A stretch of DNA of 64,000 bases, taken from assembly GCF_020085105.1 (NCBI RefSeq), contig NC_058062.1:9001445-9065444 (forward strand), given 5' to 3'. Below the pieces are notes generated by a model that was given only the letters and a program-made list of their open reading frames with translations, had not been told where the DNA came from and did not search any database. Shown here piece by piece: positions 13,713 to 25,701 of this stretch. Position 1 is the first letter of the stretch; each line of letters opens with the position of its first letter. Position numbers and translations under genes: made by a program. This stretch comes from Siniperca chuatsi. Lineage: Eukaryota; Chordata; Actinopteri; Centrarchiformes; Sinipercidae.

Positions 13713-14233
13713 AAGATAAATCTCTTAGAAATTGTGGTTTTTGCATGATCTGGTGGTGAAGTTACAACATGAACCATAACCACAACAAGAAGGTAGTGCA
13801 TTTTGATTACAATACAATGTGAACAACAAAACTAAATTGTTGCCTTTCAGAAATTCACACTGGGTGATTAAAAGATTATCAGCAGGTGTCAGAAACATTT
13901 TTGTTGCAGAAGTTGAAAAGAACAACAAGCTAGATCACTTTCTTGGCTAATTGGGATTGACATATATTTTCACATTTTGGGAAATACACTTATTCGATAT
14001 CTGTACAGTAAATATGAAGCCAGCATCAGTAGCAACATTGTCCGTCCTCCACAGTCTGGATGTGAAAGTGATGTGTGGAGTAGCTAACCCATAGGAATTA
14101 GCCTACTTCCTAGCTTAAAGCTAGGGTACGTAATGTATTTCAGAAACATTTTTTGCTATATTTGTTGAAATTCTCTTTACATCCTGACAGCAATCAATAA
14201 ATCAAATCTTAGCTTAAATCATCAAACTCCATG
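13713..14233 (+). repeat. Duplicated segment, copy 1 (521 bp)
   Basis: This block matches 16097-16604 in direct orientation. By eye there are only two differences across the copies: a 13-bp stretch present here after CTAGATCA and missing there, and one T/A substitution near the right end. The match begins at AAGATAAATCTC and stops at AACTCCATG, with unrelated sequence on both sides. Its centre contains part of a repeat I recognise from percomorph genomes ('gggaaatacacttatt', 'tgtacagtaaatatgaag'). A 67-aa minus-strand open frame is shared by both copies, but I see no domain and treat it as incidental. Confidence 0.9.
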
Positions 14234-14253
14234 GAGAGGACATGAAGTTAATT

Positions 14254-14347
14254 GGTGTGAGTGAAGAGGATGCAGAGGACATGGTTAGATGGAGGCACAT
14301 GATTCGCTGTGGCGACCCCTGAAAGGGAACAGCCGAAAGGAAAAGAA
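14254..14347 (+). mobile_element. 5'-truncated LINE 3' end, 94 bp, with 10-bp TSD
   Basis: The segment carries the motif 'cgctgtggcgacccct' followed by 'gggaacagccgaaagg' and an AAG-rich tail, the 3' terminus of a widespread fish non-LTR retrotransposon. The identical 10 bp GAAGTTAATT flanks it at 14244-14253 and 14348-14357, the target duplication of a LINE insertion. A second, reverse-oriented fragment of the same terminus is at 42298-42353. The clade is not certain. Confidence 0.8.
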
Positions 14348-14590
14348 GAAGTTAATTAGTGAGCTTTAGAGGTGCTGATAGGCAGACTTTGATACCTTTG
14401 TACAGAGCGAGGCTATATTTTCCCCCCTGTTTCCAGTCTCTGTGCTAAGCTAAGCTAACTGGCTGCTGGAGGTAGCTTCATATTTATTGTACAGATATGA
14501 AAGTGGTATTAATCTTCTTATCTAACTCTTAGCAGGAAAGCCAATAAGCGCATATATCAAAATGCTGAACTATTACAAAGTCAAATCTTT
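14348..14590 (-). repeat. Percomorph interspersed repeat fragment
   Basis: The stretch contains 'gtgagctttagaggtgctg', 'ctaagctaagctaactggctg' and 'gtacagatatgaaagtggta', blocks I recognise as one abundant, non-coding teleost repeat. Its reverse complement shares blocks with the repeat inside 13955-14110 and with the copy near 36600-36960. The LINE stub at 14254-14347 inserted at its edge. I cannot name the family. Confidence 0.6.
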
Positions 14591-16096
14591 TAAAATATAT
14601 TTCCTTCACTTTTAGCTTTTTTGTATTTTTTGTACATGAATATTTGTTAGTCATGACCATAAAGAAGGCCCCTCTCAGAGTAGTCTACGCAGCAGACAAG
14701 CCTTATCAGTTGCAGTGTTATCTGATGACGGGGCCCCAAAGCCATCTCATCATGCTTGGTAGTGGCCGAAGAGGCATAGGAGGTGAAAGAGAAAAACAAG
14801 AAAGGTGGGGGTGTTCTGCTCCAATAAGCGCTGCAGCAGGAGGTATGTACAGTATAGCCACCGTGAAGGGTGCCGTCAATCGTCCCTTGCCTTTAAAACT
14901 CCTCATGTTTGATGACAAAGTACAACACAGAAAACTTTAAATGTTTAAACAAACACAAATACACACAGGTCAATGACTGGGAGATACCGAAAAGATCGAT
15001 GATTACAACAAATAACAGTTCAGAATCAGATGTTAGTGAGTTACTGAGGGTCTGAATGAAGGTGGAAATTGGGACTCTATTTTGTGCCAATAGATTTTAG
15101 AGTGAGGTGAAGAAGAAATGTTCTGGTTCCTGGAAAAAGAAAAAGAATAGATCAAAACTAGATATATAGTTTATTCTGAGCGAGGGCCTCTCAACTTCTG
15201 TGTTTTCTCATCTCTGCTTCACTAAAACTCCAAAAGACCTTTTGACGTCAGGCTTCCCCAGACACTCACTTAGATTCTTAAGTGTAACTAAATCACCCTA
15301 AAGGTCATGTGCATCTTTCAACCTGAAGATATATGTCCTGTTTATTGCCCATAAAGATCATTAGCATTTCCTCCCCTGCTGTCACGTTCCCTTGTACAAA
15401 CAGCCACACCAATTCAATTCTTCACACTCAGACAGCCTGGCCTGATTTACAGTGTGTAGCTCAAACAGCCATGCAGCAGAGACAAACTCCATGCACAGAT
15501 CAAGAGACATAAATGCTAAGGTCCATGGTCTCTTTGTTGTCAATTCAAAGAGTTCCTGATGCTTGTTCACTTCCTTTCTCTCTTCCAGTCGGTCCCCACA
15601 CAGTTCATGTCAGTCTCTGGTTCAGATATTCTAAAAATGTTTTCAGAGGCAATAGGCCTGAACGTCCTTCAGGCATCACACATGCACAATAAAAAGACAC
15701 TATTGTTTTTCAAAAAATGTGTCTCAAAGAGTCAAAGAGGATTCTAGTTGGAAAAATAAGAAAAGTATACATCTGGAAAAACCACATTTATAACCAAAAC
15801 TGTGTTCTAGATTTTTCATGGTTGCATGTTCATTATTAGTAACGTCAGTAACGTCAGCATGTTGATGAAGCATTCCGTGTAATGAATACCATTTGAGATA
15901 TGACATAAAATAACAACAAATCCAGCGGCTGATTTACACATTGTGTTCTCAAGTGGCACCACCATTACTGTGGTAACAGAGTGGAACTGAACACTGGCAG
16001 ATATAAAGATAATCAGCGTAAATGTCATTCAGTCTCAAAACACTAGTCTGAAATTGGTTATGATGCAGAATTTGGGGAATAAATAACATTGATTTT
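14591..16096. other. Gene-free stretch between the two duplicate copies
   Basis: Open frames at 14644-14940 (+) and several on the minus strand are short, conflicting and without domains. No repeat boundary was recognised. Confidence 0.5.
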
Positions 16097-16604
16097 AAGA
16101 TAAATCTCTTAGAAATTGTGGTTTTTGCATGATCTGGTGGTGAAGTTACAACATGAACCATAACCACAACAAGAAGGTAGTGCATTTTGATTACAATACA
16201 ATGTGAACAACAAAACTAAATTGTTGCCTTTCAGAAATTCACACTGGGTGATTAAAAGATTATCAGCAGGTGTCAGAAACATTTTTGTTGCAGAAGTTGA
16301 AAAGAACAACAAGCTAGATCATTGGGATTGACATATATTTTCACATTTTGGGAAATACACTTATTCGATATCTGTACAGTAAATATGAAGCCAGCATCAG
16401 TAGCAACATTGTCCGTCCTCCACAGTCTGGATGTGAAAGTGATGTGTGGAGTAGCTAACCCATAGGAATTAGCCTACTTCCTAGCTTAAAGCTAGGGTAC
16501 GTAATGTATTTCAGAAACATTTTTTGCTATATTTGTTGAAATTCTCTTAACATCCTGACAGCAATCAATAAATCAAATCTTAGCTTAAATCATCAAACTC
16601 CATG
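16097..16604 (+). repeat. Duplicated segment, copy 2 (508 bp)
   Basis: This is the direct-repeat partner of 13713-14233, shorter by 13 bp and differing by one further base (CTTAACATCC here, CTTTACATCC there). It ends at AACTCCATG and then diverges to ATACCG. There is no LINE stub after this copy. The near identity means a recent duplication, gene conversion or an assembly artefact. The sequence alone does not decide. Confidence 0.9.
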
Positions 16605-19600
16605 ATACCGTTCCTTTTAGTCAGAAGAAATGCATCATTTAGTAAAATCTGAATCACATGACACTGTGACACTGTATTTCCAGCCAGAAAACGTAGTACC
16701 CAATCTTTTACATAGCCTACATTACAGATGGGTTTTTACGAGTAAGGTGCCACCGCAGTAATGGCGGCTTGTATGCATCCATCTATTGTCTCCACAGCTG
16801 CAAAGTTCTGATTTAGAAATGAATGTCAACAGGCTGTCCAGAACATAAAGCCGGTCACTCCAGTTATCATCACTCAAACAACAAGATCTTCCTGTTGCAG
16901 ATACAATGAATTTAAATAGAATAGAATACGCCTCTGACTGTGATTAAAATGATTAATTTCATTAAAAAGTAATAAACATGTGTTCTATGTACGCTCCTTG
17001 TCCTTTCATTAATAGGCGTATGAGCTGACTGCAATATACTGTATGCTTCTGCATGATGAGTGGAGTTGAAAAACATCAGCTGACTGGAGGTCGGTTGTTG
17101 CACTGGCTGACAGCCAGGGGCTCTTCTTTATGGTTCACCTCCGTTTCCAGACTAATAAAGCCTATTTTGCAGAACAACATACAGTGTATAGCAGAGACAG
17201 TTTATTGTGGAATGTGCAATACTTGTGCACAAAAAGAAATATTGTACATACACACACACGGACACACACACACGGACACAAATACAGGCAATTGCCGTAG
17301 TGGATGGTAGACCACAGGGTGTAGGCAGACAGCCAGTGAGTCAAAATGAGACCCAAAGTAACCACTCTGAAATGAACGCTTTAGAGGACAGCCAAACCAC
17401 GACATCAAACACACAGACACACACAGAGAGTGAGAGGAAAGAGACACTGAATCTAAACAGTTGTTAGCGATGTTGTGTGCGGACTAAGGCCTTCGAGAAA
17501 AAAGTTTGGAAGCACAACAATTTCTCCTGACCGCTCCACTTTCCAATTTATTGGGAAAGTCTCTGAGGAAAGTGTTTTGAGAAAAAGGGTGGAGAAAACA
17601 ATGCAGCCTGCGCAAAAACTCTGGGTCAACAAAGAAATGAGAGCAGACAGCTTTGAACCGATGTTGCTGCTGGATTTTGTATCTGTGCTCCTATCTTAGT
17701 GTGAGTCCCATGAAAAGAAGTAGTTAAGTGAAATCAAACATAATCAGAACACAAGGTAATCAGCTTCTTGTAGTGCTCTGATTAGAGCCACAGAGGTTCT
17801 GACCTTAATTAATACTCACATTTTTTTAGTAAGTAACCTTGTTTGGTCATGTTTAAAAGTTGAATAGGCCTGGTTAGGTCAGGTTGAGACTTCCAAAAAC
17901 TCCATAAAATCCCAAAATATTTCCATTTCACATACCGCAAATGTGAGAACAGTGTTTTTATCTACAAAAATGAAAAAAACATTTATATCTTTCTGTGATG
18001 ACATGACTTATTTGGATTATACTGGTTTCCAACACTTGCAAAGCCTATGATAAATGCAGCAGTGTGTTTTATATATTTCTCCAGGAGTGTTTTTTTTTTC
18101 TTAAATGCTGGTATATTGAGACATTTCTTTCCATGAGACATTTATCATCTGACATTTTCCACCAACTCTTTGTCCATGGGAATTGTTTTCTGTAAATAGA
18201 AACTGTCACCAGCTAACAGTGGCTGCTATGGGGACTTGAAATATGACCACAGTCACTGAAAGGACATTGCTTCAGTACATCTTTTCTTCAACAGACATAA
18301 ACACAGTTTGGCAGCTTCACCTGCACAGAAGCAATTGTCTGTGCCAGCAGGGGTACCAGCATATCAAGGAGCAGTTTCTCAGGCCCAAACAAGGATTTCT
18401 TTCTGTATGAGAGGATTATTTAATTGTAGCCAAGACTTAACACTGACTCATTGTTCAGCAAGCATACCTTAAAATAGTTATTAATACAACAGTGGCTTAC
18501 ATCTTTCCCCAAGAAATTACATTCTGAAACAATTTGTGGATGAATGCTTGAAATGTTTGTGAAGCTGTAAAAAAGACAACACTTTCAGATGATACAGTGT
18601 GTCTGTCTGAGCACTTCTCTCCCACAACCCTTGAGGGAGAATCATGTTTCTTTGAAAGCTTTCATGCCGTTCCAGAAATTTCGGAGTTCCTGCTGTCTGC
18701 AGTCCGAGAGCTCCCTGAACTGTGAGGTCAGTGGGAGGGAAAGGTGGTTGAGGGTTGGAGCCAAAGCCAGAGACAGGCCAGAGGCCAGAGCATTATGAAA
18801 CACACAAACACACAGCTGTGTGTGGACAGCCTCCCACTGTTCTTGCCGATCCACCACAACAGCCCACTAATCCCCCTTAGATCTGCTCATCAGGACCAGA
18901 CAGTGCCCATCCAGTGGCGCTGCCGCATCTGGCGGAACCAAACAGCGGAATAATCGTGGTTTACGGCTGCAGTAGAATGGAGTAGGGGGCCCATGAGGCG
19001 GGAGTCCAGGGGCCCCTCACCGGATCCCCTGCTGCCATACCACTCTTCTCTGTCCCACTGAGAGAAAGAAACCATGAAAAGAAAAGATGTCATGTGGACA
19101 TATCACATATGCTTTAAGAATATATGAGCGATGTCTGTCAAACATGAGTTTTGTTTTCTCAGTGTGACCTTTCTGCTAGTTAAACAAATACGTTTCAGCA
19201 ATACAATTCCATAAATGAGCCTTTCACAATGACACCAACAAGCACCAACAGAGAGATGTTTTGTTACCACTAACCAGTAACTTACATGAAACCCGAACCA
19301 CGGCTGTGATGTACACAACACTCCAAATGATGATGATGACAATGCTGATGAGTGCATCAAGATGATCTAGCAGTGTCAAAAATCACAATGATGATCAATT
19401 TGCCAGTGAGAGACAGAGCATATGATCAGGAGGCTATTTAATCACTCACATTTCTAATAGAGGTCACCCCGATCTTCTGGATTGGATTTACACTAAAAGC
19501 TTCATGCGAGCCAACCTGATTTGGACTCATATTCTGTAACGAAAGGCAACAAATAAATTTCCCTTGAGAGACAAAGAAAATCCCAGGAACGTGCCATAAA

Positions 19601-22600
19601 ACTACTGTTTAAGCATTCGGCTGAGGTGGATGTTATTGAAAAGGATACATTACAAGGTTGACCTGAGGTCAGTGCTCATTCTATCTTTGGGGGAACAGCA
19701 GAGCAGTGGGTAGAAACAGCTGTCTGCATGTTTTTTCTCCCTGCTTTTACCTGCATTCCCTTTTTAAACACGCCCAGTACCAAAACATAACCGACCTCTT
19801 CACTCACTCCAGGAATGTTACAAAGCTTTGCGTGTACTGCAGGAGATCTACATGCTGATTTTTAGAGGATCAGGATCAGTTCATGATTTACGCAGTAGTA
19901 AGACTTGGGTCACATTGTGTTTGTGGGATAGCTCACCAAAGAAAACACACTGAGTTAGTAACATAGTAAAAGTATGTTTATTCACAAAGCACGTTGTGAG
20001 CACACATCACAAACTGCTTCAAAATAATATAAAATAACATTACAGATATGAAAATCAGAATTGGACCCAATACATGTTCCAATTTCAGAAACAGCCTATG
20101 TGGCACAAAAAGCTCAGGTTTTCCTGCAATAAGATGCAAGAAACTCATCTTTACCCTTGATTTAACAAGTCATATAAATCCATATAAAAGATATATTGTA
20201 TATACACATCATCAGAACTGGAAGTTTCCCAAAATGATCCTTCATTGCACTAGCTGTTTTTTTTAAAATAGAAGAAGCAACTCCAGATTAGCTGATGTGC
20301 TATTTGCCATCTTCAGCCAAGGCACACTGCTCACTTGGGCATAAACAAAAAGGAGGGCTGTGGGCCAGGACAATGCAAAAATCACTACAGCTCATGACAT
20401 TATTCGGCTTGAAAAGCCCAAAGGTTAATGAATCTTTGGGGGGAAATGGTAGGAGACAGACAGATGGGAGGTGAATATCAAAATTCATCATCAAAAATCT
20501 TTCCAAAGCATCATTTGTCCCAGCAGGGAAACGCACACAGACATCAGCTTACGAGACAGGCTTACATAGTGTTATATTAATCCAGGCTCCACTGCTATTC
20601 CATTCTTTCTCTGCAGTAATACCATCATGTGTACATATTCACCTAGTCCACCATTCAAACATTGTAGAAATTTTAGTTATGCTCACATTTACATTAGCAG
20701 AACACTGAATGGCACACACAAACATAACCAGCACACACACACACTCCCCCCATGAGCAGGCCTGGTGACACAAACACATTTTGCTACATGGGAAGCCTTT
20801 TTCCAGGAAGCTGTCTGACAAGATGACAGACCTCAGTGTGGTGCCAAGTCAGTCGTGATGGCAAAATAAAAACAAGCTGCAGGGTTCATACTGATATTTA
20901 TATTATGAACTTGTTTTGGATTATCATGGGAGCTTGCTGTTTCTAAGCTCTGCTCTCCTGCAGTACATATCAACATTTTACGTAGCATTGCACTTGTATG
21001 TTTTTAGTAGTGTGGGTGTGTGCAATGACATTATGGATCGTATTTTAGGTGGATTTTCCATCATTAAAAAATGTGTTTTAAATTAGATCTAAATTAGAAT
21101 AGTTGTTTCTATTAAAAGGCAGAAGTCTTCATGCTGTCTGATTTTATACATTAATGAAGCATGCAGGATCCTGAGTTAGTCATCTGTGTAAATTGGAAAT
21201 GTTGACTTGATAGTGACTAGGAGGAGCTCTTCCACCCTCATCTAGCCACTTCCTCCCTGCCCTCTGAAAATGAGGAGACGTCCCAGCCACTGGACGCTGG
21301 TGCCTTGTCTGCAACACACCATAATCTCCACCACAGACTTAATGAGCTTAATGTGCACTCCCAGGCCTCTGGGCTTAAAGGCATGTGCACAGCATGCACT
21401 GTACTGCAGTGTTGCACTATTTGCCTCTATTTGTGTGTGTATAATTCTCCACATAAAAAAAAAATTTAAGTCAACCACACAAGTATAGAGGTGTGTCTGC
21501 TGCTGTGATTGGTCATAACTTGACCAACATCTGAAAACATCCTCTTTCAGTACAGTAACAGCTCTAGTAGTGTGGCAGTTCTCTGTGAGAAAAGACATGA
21601 CTTAAAGTCATAATCTGGGGAAATATTTCAATGTGCCCACAGACACTGTGGATTAATCATTATCATTAGACTCACATTACGTGTCTGTGACCATCTGGTG
21701 CAAAAGTGACTGTGCAAACAGCTGACATGCATCAGGGGCTGACTGAGGCCAACTGTAGACTTTCATTTGTAAACAAGCCATATGTCGTCATGCCTAAAGT
21801 CTTTAGGGGGAATAAATGCAGACCATGAGCCTTACGGTGGTGCTGAGGCTTCCAAGAATAGGAACAGATTTCAGAGCTTGATTGGGGATAAACTGTGATT
21901 TAGTCCTCAGACCCACGGTCCACTCTGCCCCTAACATTAACACTCACTTTCTCCCCAGGCACAGGCACTGCCACGCAAACCAGTATTAATCAACATTTGT
22001 TCCCTATTTAAACATGCAATCAAGAACTTGTGTTATTTAAATGGCACACAAATATCCAATAAATTAAAAATAAAATACTATAAACAGAGGATTCACAAAA
22101 TATACCAAAGCACTAAAAGCATTAATTTAGCAGTGATTTTTCTCTCTCATGGTTGTCTGCTATAAGGGTTACCTGAATACATATCCTGATTCATGGTAAT
22201 ATTATCATCTAGTTTGATACATATAATATGTGAACAGGCGCTATCTGCATGGACAGAATCATTGGAAAAAAGCATGAAATTGTGAATTTTATTATAGTTC
22301 TTTGAGAGAAATACCTGACCAACAACATACAAGCTAAAGAAAACTTTAAGCTGTGCATACGCACATACAGTAGTATTAATATGACTAATGTTGTGGAAAT
22401 CACTTTACAAAAGCTTGCAGAAATGATACGTGTATGAATGACCACTTTGTATTCTACAATCAATATGGCAAATTCTGAATGGCGATGGACTTGAAATGTC
22501 TTATCTGATAAGTAAACACAGTCAACAGTATAACTGCTGGAACAACTCTAATCTCTGTCTCCAGGGTGATGCTTTTGCAGGAATCAGAAGTGAGTGCTGC

Positions 22601-24673
22601 GCCACTGCTGAGCCTCAATTAGTTGAAAAGCAGATATAAAAGACAGAAATCAAGGCTAGCTGGCCGGGAACAAGAATGGTCTTCCTGTTATGGGAACGTG
22701 AAATGATATTTCATTTTCTGGGTGGTGATTTTCCATTTGGTTGTCAAACTGCAGTGCTATTGTTGCTGTTTTGTCTGACTTGCCTCTACTGCATTCTGGC
22801 TTTTGTCTTGCAGATGCCATTCTGTTCTTGTCTTTCTGCACAGTAAAAGCCTAGTAAATGCTACAGTGCTACAGTTTAAACTTACCAAGGTGCACTGACC
22901 AAAATACACTCTCTAAGCCTGTTATTGTTTGCTGACCAGACTCACACTTTTGTCTCAGCTTATTAGTTGGTAAAAGGTGTTATTGTAATCACAGTTGTCA
23001 TATCATCCATGCAGTATACATTGTAAGGGAGATCCTGCAGTGCCTCACCATCATCAACATACTTCAGTGAAACAGTGAATATCTCCTCGCTCCTATACTG
23101 GAAATACTATTCTTTAAATGCTAGCTTCTTATTTGGCTCCATCATAAATGCAGCTGTAGAAAGTGTAGTGCTTTAAGACTCAGTCCTGAGATGCAGTACT
23201 CCTTCTTGCATAAGTGATCACTCTAGCACATGCGAAAGGAAGGATTATATGTTTCCACTGTGAATGTGTTTTCTAATTTCCCATTTAGAGCACAGCGTTC
23301 TCCGCTCTTACTTGGCCGATTAGATTCAATGATCAACAACCAGGAAACTGGTTTTGAATTACAGTTTCCTGATGTGTCAGTTATCAAATTGACACTATAT
23401 ACTCAAACTTCACAGTTTTGTGGTTACACAACAACTGAATCTATTAGACTGAACAGGACTCTGGTTATGCAAACTCTTAAATATAAGATCAGTGAAATAT
23501 GCTGCTCTTGAATTATTCCATTCTAAGATTTCTACTTCAGTTCTGTCAAAGTGACACAAGAGACTTATGTTCAGCACTCCTACGCACTCTCTATAAAGCT
23601 TGAGTGCGCTCACTGAGCCATGGCAAGGCATTTTGTTTTGAAACTGTGCATTCCAAAAATCTTTCATTACTGTTGTTCATTTTTATTGCTGGCCTAGAAC
23701 TAATCCATTACTTGCAAGGAGAGCTGATGGGGCACAGAGACATTTCTTAAGAGTTTAATGAAATATCTGCTTCCAGGTTCTTTTAATACTGTGGACCTTC
23801 AGGGTTTCACTTTCGGGCTTTGTTGCTGTATCCTTCCTTCCCCTCAGGTGCTGAGCAGGAAATTAAGTGATGGATCTCTACACAGTGAAGCACTGATTAA
23901 GACCTGATGTTACCATGGAGCATGTGCCATGTTATCTCGGGCCAATGTAGTCTAGCAATGATCAAATAAGGTTTTATAGGTTTCCAATGACAATTGCAAT
24001 AAAACTCAAGATGACATTTACTTGCTATATCTGTATGATTCATCAGCACCTAAAAGTTGTGGTAATACTGTACTGTAGAGATTATATATTGCTATGGGAC
24101 CTTGAAATCATTGCAGTTTATTTGGGTTATTAAAATACAATATGGTCTCAGGCTTTGCAAAATGCAATATGAAGAATGTGTAACTAGCAAAGCAAGAAAC
24201 CAAAAACATTATAAATTAGTATTTGGTCATACACTACCACCACAAGAGCCTTTAGGCATTGTAATAAAAACAGTTGAGTTACTAACTAACTTGGCTCATT
24301 ATCTGTATATGGACTACCAGAGTAGGCCATGGTGAAATTAGCTGCTGTTTAAACAAGGCACATGTAATACTTAAAATCATCTGCTGTAGAACATTATTCT
24401 CCATGTAAGGATTATGATATATGCTATAAACTGTGAAGAATTTACATCATAATCCTTAATCTTCTTAGCAAACTTCAGTTGCTTCATTAAAGACTCCATT
24501 CAACAGAACCACACAATGGCATTTCATTATTCTAACAAAGTGATAATCTATTCTGCTTCATTACAAACATTTCCTAATTTTCCTCAAATGTTCATCAGAA
24601 TAGAAAGCCACCATTATTTTGCCTCTGGGCTTTCAAACATGATGTTCATTTTCTTTCATTTTGAGAGACAAAG
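16605..24673. other. Gene-free stretch
   Basis: I found no coding exon with domain evidence. A CA-rich run lies at about 17250-17282. Open frames such as 17207-17467, 18589-18798, 21242-21598 and 23230-23511 overlap opposing-strand frames and show no family resemblance. Conserved noncoding elements of the neighbouring receptor genes could lie here but are invisible without alignment. Confidence 0.5.
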
Positions 24674-24720
24674 AGTTTCCCTACGGGGATCAATAAAGTA
24701 TTTCTGATTCTGATTCTGAG
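24674..24720 (+). mobile_element. LINE 3' tail with hexamer repeat
   Basis: 'tttccctacggggatcaataaagtat' type wording, followed by a short run of a TGATTC-like hexamer, is the typical end of a teleost non-LTR element whose tail is a short tandem repeat. It is the + strand counterpart of the fragment at 60-103. Only the tail survives. Confidence 0.55.
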
Positions 24721-24929
24721 ACATGAACTTTGTTTTCCTTTCAATTGTAAACTTTCTGACTGATAAACCTTCAAACTCATGGATTTTATTCAACTTCCTG
24801 GATCATATTTCATATCTCACCGGAAACCAAAACAACAGGACCCCACATGTATAACGCACTGCATTGTTTTAATGCAGGGCTGTTTTCAATCAGAATTCCT
24901 GTTTATGGTTAGGTGTCACAGAGGTAACT

Positions 24930-24976
24930 GGTTAGGTTAGGTAAGGGAGAAGGTTAGGGTTAGGTTAGGGTTAAAA
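24930..24976 (+). repeat. Telomere-like TTAGG/TTAGGG run
   Basis: About 47 bp of imperfect GGTTAG and GGTTAGGG units. It is degenerate and short, so it is better called a telomere-like simple repeat than a relic of a chromosome fusion. Confidence 0.7.
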
Positions 24977-25240
24977 GATTCACAATTTTTTAAGTAATAG
25001 TCAGGTATGGTATAACATGGCAACAGGATTTGCAATGGGAGATCCCTTCCTAATACACTTTCAATGTAAGTCATTAGGGAATTTTATACTACAAAGTCTG
25101 AAACTTTGGAAGATATCCACTTGATTTGTCTAATACAGATGCTGAAACCTCATATTAGCTTGAGACTAACTTTGGAATGCATTTTTTTGTTTACTTACGA
25201 TACATTGTTCAAATAAATTGCTACATATTGATGAACTGTC

Positions 25241-25246
<6 letters not shown>

Positions 25247-25272
<26 letters not shown>
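25247..25272 (+). repeat. (TG)13 microsatellite
   Basis: Thirteen uninterrupted TG units, then CGTGTGCGTG. It lies about 50 bp upstream of a CCAAT box in the candidate gpr146 promoter, so length variation could matter for that promoter. Confidence 0.95.
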
Positions 25273-25277
<5 letters not shown>

Positions 25278-25289
25278 GCGTGTTCTCCT

Positions 25290-25701
25290 CGGACTCCCTC
25301 GCGCCCCACCTCCATGCCCTCGGTCCAATCAGAGTAGAGTCGGGCCTCGCGACCGAATAGCAGCACAGCAGAGACCGGAGCGAGGAGACAGTGGGGGAGG
25401 GTCACGTGTGTACACACTGTAGAGCTCAGCAGCACTCCAGCAGTAGTAAAGTCTGTAACGGACGGCCCCTTTTCAGAACAACACTCGTCTGAAAAGTTGA
25501 TAGATGAAGTCAGTCACTACGGTTAGCAGTAAAACGGTTCTTTTTGCTGTTTTTAGGCATTAAGAGCGTAGGGAGAGCCGAAGCGCGTATTTTAGGACGT
25601 CTGTTTGTCAAATGAAACGCCTGAGAAATGTCAGTGGAAATGCTACATCCAAACCCTATGCCTCCGTAGGTTTGTCACCGAGTCAAATCCATACGTTTCT
25701 G
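25290..25701 (+). promoter_or_regulatory. Candidate gpr146 promoter and noncoding first exon
   Basis: The block is noticeably richer in G+C and CpG than its surroundings. It has a CCAAT box at 25325-25329 (context GTCCAATCAG), a CACGTG E-box at 25403-25408 and no TATA box. It ends with CTG followed by GTGAGT, a strong donor whose intron would start at 25702. The next strong acceptor on the + strand before a coding exon is the one at 31777-31778, just ahead of the gpr146 coding exon. A distant noncoding first exon is usual for GPR146 in other vertebrates. The transcription start is not known and the exon assignment is inference. It could instead belong to an unannotated transcript. Confidence 0.45.

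Noticed and set aside
13725..16312. Identical 67-residue minus-strand frame in two places (13725-13928, 16109-16312)
   Set aside because: Identity follows from the DNA duplication. No family resemblance or further copies were seen, so no evidence of coding.
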